Shown here piece by piece: positions 57,317 through 64,000 of a DNA stretch of 64,000 nt. The stretch spans positions 1 through 64,000 of the forward strand of contig NZ_BOPO01000055.1 of assembly GCF_017312725.1 (NCBI RefSeq), read 5' to 3'. The number at the start of each line of letters is the position of its first letter. Position 1 is the stretch's first letter. A program made the position numbers and the translations under genes. The notes under the pieces are model-generated. The model ran no database searches, was not told the DNA's origin, and was given only the letters and a program-made list of their open reading frames with translations. This stretch comes from Actinocatenispora comari (GTDB lineage: Bacteria; Actinomycetota; Actinomycetes; Mycobacteriales; Micromonosporaceae).

Positions 57317-58528
57317 TCACCAGGTCACCGGAAGCGCGGCGAGGCTGCCGGTCAGGGTGGGGGAGACCTCCAGCTCGTCGAGCGTGCAGGCGAGCCGGAG
57401 CCCGGGCAGCCGGCGGGCCAGGGTGGCGAACACGATGCGCAGCTCGGTACGGGCCAGGCTGGCGCCGATGCAGAAGTGCGCGCCGTGGCCGAACCCGAGG
57501 TGGTTGCGCTCGGCGCGGTCCGGGTCGAACGTCTCCGCGTCGGCGTAGACGGAGGCGTCCCGGTTGGCGGCGTTGATCGACAGGATCACGGCGTCGCCGC
57601 GCCGGATGGTGACGCCGGCGACGTCGAGGTCGGTGTGCGCGTACCGCAGCAGGCCGAGCTCGCCGGGTGCGCCGAGCCGCATGATCTCCTCTACGGTGGC
57701 GTTGACCCGCCCGTCCGGGTCGGCGGTCAGCGCCTGCCACTGGTCGAGGTGGGTGAGCAGGAACAGGGTGCCGAGGCCGATTCGGTTGACGGTGGTCTCG
57801 TGCCCGGCGAACAGCAGCCCGACGCACAACCGCACCATCTCGGCGTAGTCGAAGGCCTCGTCGGCGCTCTGCGCGCGGACCAGATCGGAGATCACGTCCT
57901 CGCCGGGCTCGGCGCGCTTGGCCTCGACCAGCCCGGTCATGTACTCGCTGAACTCGGCCCGGGCGCGCTCGGCGTCGGCGCCGATGGCGTAGTTGGCCAT
58001 CCGTTCGGACAGCCCGTGGAAGCGTTCGCGGTCCTGCTCGGGTGCGCCGAGCAGCCGGCAGATGACCGAGACCGGCAGCGGGAAGGCGAGGCCGTCGCGC
58101 AGGTCGACCACCCGGTCGGGCGCGGCGGCGTGGTCGGTGACGAGCTGGTCGACGTACCCGTCGACGAGGCGCTGCACGTAGTCGCCGAGCAGCCGCATCC
58201 GCTTGGCGGAGAAGGCGGGCGTCAGCAGCCGCCGCATCCTGGTGTGGTCGGCCTGCTCGGTGTCGTAGTTGCCCGACGGGCCGTTCTGGATGGCGGCGGT
58301 GGTGATCCGGGCCGCCTGCTCGGGGTGCGGGTGCGAGCGTCCGAGCCGCTTGTCGCCGAGCAGGTCGCGGACCTCGGTGAACCGGGTGACCAGCCAGGCC
58401 GGATCCCCGGCGGGGGTGGTGGCGGCGGCGATCGGCGCCTCGCGACGCAACACCTCGTACAGGGGGGCGAGGTCGAGCACGTTCGGCCGGGCAAGGGGTA
58501 ACTGGACGGGTTCGGCGGCAACGCTCAT
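57317..58528 (-). CDS. cytochrome P450 (CYP105/107-like class I)
   Basis: 403 residues. The I-helix is LLFAGHETTVN (Ala-Gly-x-Glu-Thr), the K-helix is EEIMRLG (ExxR) and the heme loop is FGHGAHFCIGASLARTELRI with thiolate C353. Typical of soluble actinobacterial P450s. The RBS AGGAG lies before ATG 58528. It precedes its ferredoxin gene and is divergent from a TetR gene. The substrate cannot be inferred; no biosynthetic genes adjoin. Confidence 0.95.
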   Translation of the reverse strand: MSVAAEPVQLPLARPNVLDLAPLYEVLRREAPIAAATTPAGDPAWLVTRFTEVRDLLGDKRLGRSHPHPEQAARITTAAIQNGPSGNYDTEQADHTRMRRLLTPAFSAKRMRLLGDYVQRLVDGYVDQLVTDHAAAPDRVVDLRDGLAFPLPVSVICRLLGAPEQDRERFHGLSERMANYAIGADAERARAEFSEYMTGLVEAKRAEPGEDVISDLVRAQSADEAFDYAEMVRLCVGLLFAGHETTVNRIGLGTLFLLTHLDQWQALTADPDGRVNATVEEIMRLGAPGELGLLRYAHTDLDVAGVTIRRGDAVILSINAANRDASVYADAETFDPDRAERNHLGFGHGAHFCIGASLARTELRIVFATLARRLPGLRLACTLDELEVSPTLTGSLAALPVTW

Positions 58529-58564
58529 CGGCAGCTCCTGACGGTCATATCGGGCAAGTCGACC

Positions 58565-58594
58565 ATACTATTTATTGGCACTGTACGACAACAA
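58565..58594 (-). promoter_or_regulatory. promoter of the P450-ferredoxin operon
   Basis: On the minus strand TTGTTG (58594-58589) and TAGTAT (58570-58565) are 18 bp apart. The AT-rich stretch contrasts with the surrounding DNA. The start near 58558 gives a 30-base leader. Confidence 0.6.
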
Positions 58595-58671
58595 ACCGTG
58601 CGGCCGGTGTCGCGGGCGGCCACGTGCTTTCATCGCGGGATGCCGACCCGACCGGTACGGAGGTGAGCGGG

Positions 58672-59334
58672 GTGACCGGCGCAGGCGAGGCGCCGCGGCG
58701 GGGCCGGCCGCCGGTCAGCGACCGGCAACGGCAACGCCGGCGCCTGGACGTCTCGCGCCACGCCGTGCGCCTGTTCGCCGAGCACGGCGTCGCCACCACC
58801 ACCGGCGAGCAGATCGCCCGGGCCGCCGGGATCTCCGAACGCACCCTGTGGCGCCTGTTCCGCAGCAAGGACAGCTGCGTCGAACCGCTGCTGACCACCA
58901 TGGTCGACGCCTTCCAGGCCGCCGTTCGCGCCTGGCCGCGCGGCGTCGCGCTGGCCGAGCACCTGCGTACCACCTACACCCCGCTGATCGGCGCGCCGTC
59001 GGCGTCCGACGTGGACGCGGTACTGCAGGTGGTCCGGATGACCCGGTACGAGCCGGCGTTGCGGGCGACCTACCTGATGCTGCAGGAACGCGCCGAAGCA
59101 ACCCTCGCCGAGGTGCTGGCCGAGCGCCTCGGCGAGGACCGCGACAGCCTTGCCGTGCAGGTACGCGCGGCCACCCTCGGTGCGGTGCTGCGGGTGGCGA
59201 CCGACCGCCTCGCCCGGGCCGCCGGCGCCGGCCTCACCCGCGACGCCCTCGACGAGCACCGCGAACAGCTGGCCGACGCGATCGGCCGGATCACCGACGA
59301 ACCGTCCGACCGACCCGCCGGGGACGCTCGCTGA
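58672..59334 (+). CDS. TetR-family regulator
   Basis: 220 residues from GTG 58672, chosen because GGAGG lies eight bases upstream; a frame from 58624 lacks a ribosome site. After a basic tail (GEAPRRGRPPVSDRQRQRRR) comes VSRHAVRLFAEHGVATTTGE, QIARAAGISERTLWRLFRSK, a TetR helix-turn-helix. The C-terminus is of the AcrR/MftR type. It is divergent from the P450 gene, which it probably represses; no clear palindrome is seen in the 143-base gap. Confidence 0.88.
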   Translation: MTGAGEAPRRGRPPVSDRQRQRRRLDVSRHAVRLFAEHGVATTTGEQIARAAGISERTLWRLFRSKDSCVEPLLTTMVDAFQAAVRAWPRGVALAEHLRTTYTPLIGAPSASDVDAVLQVVRMTRYEPALRATYLMLQERAEATLAEVLAERLGEDRDSLAVQVRAATLGAVLRVATDRLARAAGAGLTRDALDEHREQLADAIGRITDEPSDRPAGDAR

Positions 59335-59351
59335 GCGTGGCGCACGACCGG

Positions 59352-59996
59352 CTACTCGGCCCAGTCGGAGCCTTCGATGACGTCGACGAAGTTCCCGCGC
59401 CGGAAGCCGGGTACGAACCGGTCCAGCACGTCGGCCTTGACGTTGCCGAACGTGGTCTCCGGCTTGGCCTCGATGCCCTCGGTGAAGGCGGCGAGGATCC
59501 GCCGCTTGAAGTCGGGGCGCGGGTGCAGGGCGGTGATCGCGGCCCGGTCGGCGGCACTGATGTCGTGGTAGCCGATCCCGAGCACGTCGTACTCCACGCC
59601 GGCGGTGACCAGGGCGACCTCCGGCTCCATGTACTCGGGGATGCCGGGCGTGGTGTGCAGCGCGATGGCGGTCCACACCCGGCGGATGCTGTCCTCCGGT
59701 ACCGCGTGCCGGCGCAGGAAGCGGCGTGCCTCGTCGGCGCCGTCCACCTCGAACCGGCGGCCGCTGTGCCGGTGTTCGGCGCCGAGCCCGAGATCGTGGA
59801 ACATCGCCGCGACGTACAGCAGCTCCGGATCGTGGCTGAGCCCGCGGTTGCGGCCCTGCAGGGCGCCCCACCAGTAGACCCGCCGGGAGTGGTGGTAGAT
59901 CAGGTCGTCGGTGGCCGCGCGGACCAGCTCGGTGGCGTCGCGGGCGAGCGCCGTGTCGGGCACCGCGATCCCGGCCGCGGTCGGCTCGTCGGGCAT
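59352..59996 (-). CDS. HD-domain hydrolase (cyanamide-hydratase-like)
   Basis: 214 residues from ATG 59996. The HD motif appears as LIYHHSRRVYWWGAL (first His), LLYVAAMFHDLGL (H67, D68), IALHTTPGIPEY (later His) and AAAD-type Asp near SAADRAAITALHPR. This is the layout of fungal/bacterial cyanamide-hydratase-like HD proteins, and the metal-binding residues are complete. Substrate unknown. It is convergent with the TetR gene (17 bases) and divergent from a GlxA-type regulator. Confidence 0.85.
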   Translation of the reverse strand: MPDEPTAAGIAVPDTALARDATELVRAATDDLIYHHSRRVYWWGALQGRNRGLSHDPELLYVAAMFHDLGLGAEHRHSGRRFEVDGADEARRFLRRHAVPEDSIRRVWTAIALHTTPGIPEYMEPEVALVTAGVEYDVLGIGYHDISAADRAAITALHPRPDFKRRILAAFTEGIEAKPETTFGNVKADVLDRFVPGFRRGNFVDVIEGSDWAE

Positions 59997-60212
59997 GGCT
60001 GTCTCCTGTTCGGTGAGCGACGTCGCCGTACTCGGGCGACGGCCGGCGTCCGGACGCCGTCGCGTGGTGCACCGTGCCCCGGCGCACCGGTCGGTACGCT
60101 CGGCGACGGTGACGGCGGTTTTCGGCCGCACGGCCAGCCTCGCCCGGCGGGCCGGGTCCGCGCCCCGCGATACCGGCCGTGGATCGCACGGATCCGGACT
60201 CGGGGAGGCGCG

Positions 60213-61160
60213 GTGGAGATCGGCATCCTGGTCTTCGACGGGGTCAAGCTGCTCGACGTCGCGGGCCCCAGCGAGGTGTTCAGCGAGGCGAACCGGTTCG
60301 GTGCCGACTACGACCTCCTGTACTCGCCCGACGGCAACGACGTCACGTCCTCCACCGGCATGCGGATCAGCGTGGATGCGGCCGCGGCCGGCGGCGGGCC
60401 GCTGTCCACGGTCCTGGTGGCGGGCGGGGACGACCTGCCCACCCGGCCGATCGGTGCGGCTCTCGTGGCCGCGGCACGGACGCTGTCGGGACGGGCCGCC
60501 CGTACCGCCTCGATCTGCACCGGTGCGTTCCTCCTGGCCGCGGCCGGGCTGCTGGACGGCCGGCGGGCCACAACGCACTGGCAGCACTCCCGGACCCTCG
60601 CCCGTGCGTACCCGGGGATCGAGGTGGATCCGGATGCGATCTACGTCGAGGACGGGCCGATGCTCTCCTCCGCCGGGGTCAGCGCGGGGATCGACCTCGC
60701 CCTCGCGCTGGTGGAACGCGACCACGGACCGGGCATGGCCCGCGACGTCGCCCGGTCCCTGGTGGTGTTCCTGCAACGGCCCGGTGGACAGTCGCAGTTC
60801 TCCCCGTCGCTGCGCTCCGCGCTGCCGCGTACCTCGCCGCTGCGCCGGCTGCGCGACACCATCGTCGCCGACCCGGCGGGCGACTACCGGCTGGACCGGC
60901 TCGCCGTGCTGGCTCACCTCAGCCCGCGCCACCTGACCCGGCTGTTCCGGGAGGAGCTGGACACCACCCCGGCCCGCTACGTCGAGCAGGTCCGGTTCGA
61001 CACGGCCCGGGACCTGCTCGACTCCGGCCACTCGGTCACCGACACCGCGCTGCGCAGCGGGTTCGGCAGTACGGAGACGCTCCGCCGCGCGTTCGTCCGA
61101 CACCTCGGCGTGCCACCGCGTACCTACCAGCAGCGGTTCCACACCGCGATGCGCGACTGA
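60213..61160 (+). CDS. GlxA-type AraC-family regulator with DJ-1/PfpI domain
   Basis: 315 residues from GTG 60213, with GGGGAGG upstream. Residues 1 to about 170 form a DJ-1/PfpI domain (IGILVFDGVKLLDVAGPSEV; the cysteine of SICTGAFLLAAAG at the nucleophile elbow). The AraC domain follows from about 220 (YRLDRLAVLAHLSPRHLTRL, DTALRSGFGSTETLRRAF). Members such as GlxA/ArgR activate amino-acid, amine or stress genes. It is divergent from the HD-domain gene across 216 bases, which may be its target. Confidence 0.9.
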   Translation: MEIGILVFDGVKLLDVAGPSEVFSEANRFGADYDLLYSPDGNDVTSSTGMRISVDAAAAGGGPLSTVLVAGGDDLPTRPIGAALVAAARTLSGRAARTASICTGAFLLAAAGLLDGRRATTHWQHSRTLARAYPGIEVDPDAIYVEDGPMLSSAGVSAGIDLALALVERDHGPGMARDVARSLVVFLQRPGGQSQFSPSLRSALPRTSPLRRLRDTIVADPAGDYRLDRLAVLAHLSPRHLTRLFREELDTTPARYVEQVRFDTARDLLDSGHSVTDTALRSGFGSTETLRRAFVRHLGVPPRTYQQRFHTAMRD

Positions 61161-61240
61161 CCGGCGGCATCGCCGGCGCGGTGCGCGACTGCCGCAACGT
61201 GGTTCCACCGAGCGTGGCGCCAGGCGACCCGTCGTGCGGC

Positions 61241-61942
61241 CTACGACGTCCGGTCGCGTGGTGGGTCGGTGCGTGCCTGGCGATGTCCCGGCGCGAGCGC
61301 GGCGGTGATCAGTGCGGGGGCCCGGCTCTCGGCGTCGCGGGCGTCGCGCAGCGGCCCGGCCCGGTACGGCTGGAGCCCGCCGAGGTGCCGGATCAGCGTG
61401 CACGCCGCCTCGACCGCGTCCGGGTGGTCGCTGTAGACCGGGACGGTTCCGGTCAGCGTGGCGTTGGCCGGGTTGATCAGGCTCGCGGACGAGACGTGGT
61501 GCAGCGCCGCGGCCACCAGCGTGCCGGGCAGTACCGCGGCGGCCTCCTCGGCCGCGCTGCCGGCCGGCACGCTGATCAGGCCGATGCCGGCCGCGGTACG
61601 GCGGATCGGGTTGGTGCAGTCGATCAGGGTGGCGCCGGCCAGCTGGTCGCGCAGCGCGCCCAGGGTGTCGGCATGCGCGGGGTAGGGGAGCGCGGCGATC
61701 ACCAGCGCGGCGCAGGCGGCGTGCGCGTTGCTGGTGCCGCGGATCGTGCCGGTGACCCGGGGCATGGCCATCAGCCGCGCGGCCCGGTCGCGGGCGTGCT
61801 CTTCCCGGCGGGAGCCGAGCAGCACGGTACGGCCGGCCACGGCGAGCCGGTACGCCAGCCCGCGGCCCTGCCGTCCGGTACCGCCGAGGATGCCGACGGT
61901 CGGTACCGGGTCGCCGGGCTGCGGGCTGGCGTCGGGTGCCAC
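61241..61942 (-). CDS. F420H2:NADP oxidoreductase-like protein
   Basis: 233 residues from GTG 61942. The NADP motif is VGILGGTGRQGRGLAYRLA followed by LLGSRREE (Arg for the 2' phosphate). LVIAALPYPAH, IDCTNPI and LVAAALHHVSSASLINPA complete the NPD/Fno family pattern. Fno passes hydride between NADPH and coenzyme F420. A few homologues act on other substrates. Its start is 14 bases after the stop of the monooxygenase gene upstream, so the two form an operon. Confidence 0.82.
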   Translation of the reverse strand: MAPDASPQPGDPVPTVGILGGTGRQGRGLAYRLAVAGRTVLLGSRREEHARDRAARLMAMPRVTGTIRGTSNAHAACAALVIAALPYPAHADTLGALRDQLAGATLIDCTNPIRRTAAGIGLISVPAGSAAEEAAAVLPGTLVAAALHHVSSASLINPANATLTGTVPVYSDHPDAVEAACTLIRHLGGLQPYRAGPLRDARDAESRAPALITAALAPGHRQARTDPPRDRTS

Positions 61943-61956
61943 GATCGGGCCGCCGG

Positions 61957-63216
61957 CTACGAGGTGGCGGCCTGGTGCCGTGCGACGACCTCGCCGAGGT
62001 AGCGTTCCGCGGCCTCGGGGGTCATGAACCAGTCGTTGAGGTCGTCGGGGTCGGTGAACCCGTAGGCGATGCGGTCGGCCACCTCGGGGAACTGGGTTGC
62101 CGCGCCGAGGATCTGCGCGACGTGCGGCGCCGGCGGGTGCGGCAGCATCAGCTCGTTGGTCCAGCGGGTCGGTGTCTCGCCGATCTCGGTCCAGAACCGT
62201 TCGGCGTTGGCGTGCATCCAGTCGGTGCCGAACGGCCCGTCGCCGTGGTCGCGGATGGCCTGCTCCCAGAACGCGGCCGCGCGGGCGGCGGCGTTGGAGC
62301 CCTGCGCGGTGATCGGGTCGTTGGCCAGCACCACGTCGGCCAGCCCGAGCACGGCGCGACCGGACGGCAGGATCCCGACCGGGTTGCGCACGGTGGGGGT
62401 GAAGGCGCCGACGAGGTTGGCGTTCGGGTCGGTGGGGGTGATCGCGGTGCAGCGCTCGGCCAGCCACGGCGCGTTCGTGCGCAGCACGTCCTGCAGCGCG
62501 GCGAGGTGCTGCTGCGGGGTCATGCCGGCGTCGAACACGTCCATCGGGCCACCGGGGATGGCCTCGACGAAGATGATGTCGCAGGTACCGGTGGTGGTCA
62601 GGGCGGGGATGACGATGATCTCGCCGGCCCCCGGTACGACGTTGAAGTGCCCGTCGACGACGTCGACGTCGGGGTCGGGCGCCATGCCGCGCACGTAGCA
62701 GACCGCCAGTTTCCGTTGCGGCGTGGTGTACGGGGAGCGTTCCGGGATGCGGGTGAACAGCTCGGCGAGCTCACCGCGGCCGGCCGCGACCACGACCAGG
62801 TCGTAGCGCCCGGAGTCCAGGTAGCCCTCCAGGTCGTCGACGGTGACGGTCTGGGTGCGTACGTGCTGGTCCAGCTCGTCGAGCAGTCGCGCCATCTTGA
62901 CCCGCTGGTCGACCGACCGGGCCGGCGCCGGCAACCGGCCGACCAGGTCCAGCCGGGGCGTCTGCGGGGTGGGCGCGAGCGTCATGTGCAGCGCCTCGAT
63001 CGCGGGGGTCTGGTCGTCCCAGAGAGCCAGGCCGCGGTCGCGCTCGATGGCGAGGGTGGGCTCGAACATCACCTGGGTGGAGGTGGGCCGCCGGCTGCGA
63101 ACCTGGTCGGCGGTCAGCGCGGAGACGATGGTGACCTCGTGGTCGCCGGTGCGCAGCAGTCCGGCGGCGAGCGTCAGCCCGCACTGGCCGGCGCCGACGA
63201 TGGCGATCTTGGGCAT
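61957..63216 (-). CDS. styrene-monooxygenase-like (StyA/indole oxidase) flavoprotein
   Basis: 419 residues from ATG 63216, preferred over a start eight codons earlier because IAIVGAGQCGLTLAAGLL should be near the N-terminus. The FAD-binding Rossmann motif GAGQCG, SRRPTSTQVMFEPTLAIERD and DVVLANDPITAQGSNAAARA match the StyA/SMO family. StyA needs reduced FAD from a separate reductase (StyB), which is not here; an F420:NADP reductase homologue follows instead. It may epoxidise aromatic alkenes or hydroxylate indole (inference). Confidence 0.82.
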   Translation of the reverse strand: MPKIAIVGAGQCGLTLAAGLLRTGDHEVTIVSALTADQVRSRRPTSTQVMFEPTLAIERDRGLALWDDQTPAIEALHMTLAPTPQTPRLDLVGRLPAPARSVDQRVKMARLLDELDQHVRTQTVTVDDLEGYLDSGRYDLVVVAAGRGELAELFTRIPERSPYTTPQRKLAVCYVRGMAPDPDVDVVDGHFNVVPGAGEIIVIPALTTTGTCDIIFVEAIPGGPMDVFDAGMTPQQHLAALQDVLRTNAPWLAERCTAITPTDPNANLVGAFTPTVRNPVGILPSGRAVLGLADVVLANDPITAQGSNAAARAAAFWEQAIRDHGDGPFGTDWMHANAERFWTEIGETPTRWTNELMLPHPPAPHVAQILGAATQFPEVADRIAYGFTDPDDLNDWFMTPEAAERYLGEVVARHQAATS

Positions 63217-63756
63217 GAGGGGGGCCCTTTCCCGAGTCAAAGGACGGTGGGGACGAACCTATCGCCGAGGCCGGTATGCCCCAAAGGCCGGTCGACGACG
63301 GCGACGGGGTGCCGAGCTGGTCGCCGGCGGGGAGTGGGGCGTCGCGGCGCAGGCCGGGGAAGAGCACCACGGCCGAGGGCGGACTGCCCGAGATCGTTGG
63401 TCGCCAGCCGGCGCGCGGAGGTGCGCAGCGGCTGGCGACCAGCGGTACGGGTCGCTCGCAGGGAGGCCGCTGTGCTGCACGGCGGCGCGGATGGCCGCGT
63501 GCGACACCTCAACCCCCGGTACGTCTGCGAGTCGACCTCGCCCGATCGCTCGGGCGTTTCGAGTCTCCTCCGCGCCTTCCGCCGGCTGCATCCGTACATG
63601 TACGGGAGAGTCGCAACACCGTACCGGTAGGTACGTGGTTCCGGTATCGCGGCGTACCGTATTTTCCGCCTTCCGGTACCCGGTTTGTCCCCGTACAGTC
63701 GTCACTTTCGTCGTATGGTGATTCCGAGAGTTGCGTAACGGAACGGATGGTTGTCG
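63217..63756. other. 540-base intergenic region with palindromes
   Basis: No gene is recognised. On the minus strand TTGACT (63240-63235) is a -35 candidate for the monooxygenase operon. CCGTACATGTACGG (63592-63605) is a perfect 14-bp palindrome. From 63620 to 63730 the sequence drops in GC and is rich in GTAC/CCGGTA motifs; TATGGT (63714-63719) may be a -10 for the next gene. Confidence 0.5.
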
Positions 63757-64000
63757 GTGTCGGAGAACGACCGCTCCGCGCGGTTGCCGTTGGACTACGG
63801 TCCGCTGGTCGGGCGGCTCGCCGAGGAACGGCGTGTCATGACGCTGCTGGACCGCAACCCGCTGGTCACCCTCACCGGGACCGGCGGGGTCGGGAAGACC
63901 CGGCTGGCGGTGCGCATCGCCAACTCCGTGGCGGCCTCGATGCCCGGTGGCGCCTGCGTGGTGGAGCTGGCCGGGTTGCCGCCGCTGGGCACCACCACGG
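63757..64000 (+). CDS. ATP-binding regulator, N-terminal part (cut by window end)
   Basis: The first 81 residues from GTG 63757 are visible. LDYGPLVGRLAEERRVMTLL and NPLVTLTGTGGVGKTRLAVR show the P-loop (GTGGVGKT) of STAND/NB-ARC ATPases as used in AfsR/LuxR-type regulators. VVELAGLPPLG is the usual strand after helix 1. The C-terminal half, and so the output domain, lies outside. A long AT-enriched intergenic region precedes it. Confidence 0.8.
   Translation, partial: MSENDRSARLPLDYGPLVGRLAEERRVMTLLDRNPLVTLTGTGGVGKTRLAVRIANSVAASMPGGACVVELAGLPPLGTTT

Noticed and set aside
63259-63705. 148-codon minus-strand frame upstream of the monooxygenase operon
   Set aside because: Composition is Arg/Pro-rich, no ribosome site, and it covers palindromes and AT-rich DNA expected of a regulatory region.

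Overview
The window reads as chromosome of a very GC-rich actinomycete, most likely of the Micromonosporaceae or a similar filamentous group. The signs are roughly 73% G+C, frequent GTG/TTG starts, GGAGG-type ribosome sites, several apparently leaderless transcripts, a large ATP-binding LuxR (LAL) regulator, a coenzyme-F420 reductase homologue, a cysteine-free L36, and paired P450 and 3Fe-4S ferredoxin genes. The species assignment is inference. Apart from an IS481 transposase tail at the left edge there are no intact mobile elements, and I saw no CRISPR array, rRNA or tRNA gene.

Layout. 1-5.7 kb: transposase tail, then a minus-strand run (nitroreductase, secreted sialidase-like protein, kinase-fold protein, methyltransferase, PaaI-type thioesterase, MerR regulator). 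5.7-10.8 kb: a drug-efflux MFS gene divergent from the MerR gene across a textbook MerR promoter, then a minus-strand operon with an NhaA-DsbA fusion. 10.8-20.9 kb: CGNR regulator with a MOSC-ferredoxin-reductase fusion, secreted beta-propeller protein, SDR, ribosomal protein L36, ECF sigma and zinc anti-sigma, peroxiredoxin, LAL regulator, a collapsed hydrolase gene and a lone McrA-type head domain. 20.9-31 kb: flavoprotein disulfide reductase paralogue, a molybdenum oxidoreductase / ferredoxin reductase / zinc-ribbon operon, two separate ArsR-SRPBCC modules, a LarA-like protein and a GH76 mannanase. 31-39.4 kb: STAS-ATPase fusion, universal stress protein, quinone reductase with RidA, a two-component system, a ChrB-like gene under a striking double palindrome, and an SDR.

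39.4-49.2 kb: a 1,048-residue Tat-exported discoidin-domain protein, then an Ohr / Lpd-like / DUF308 operon divergent from a TetR gene with paired operators, rhamnose mutarotase, an MFS gene with an eight-residue repeat in its central loop, MazG and VOC proteins. 49.4-55.0 kb: a three-gene operon for an SMC-like complex of the Wadjet/MksBEF type (jetA-jetB-jetC) with no jetD nuclease gene beside it. 55-64 kb: TetR-controlled ABM monooxygenase and VOC genes, a ferredoxin-P450 pair divergent from TetR, an HD protein, a GlxA-type AraC regulator, an F420:NADP reductase homologue beside a styrene-monooxygenase-like flavoprotein, and the start of an ATP-binding protein cut by the window end.

How the genes work together. 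The recurring theme is small redox and detoxification modules, each under a local one-component regulator whose palindromic site can be seen next to the promoter. GC-rich tandem repeats (15, 18, 24, 28, 38 and 46 bp units) are scattered between and inside genes. The item most worth pursuing is the Wadjet-like operon without its nuclease, followed by the peroxide-detoxification operon that joins Ohr to an atypical Lpd-like flavoprotein.
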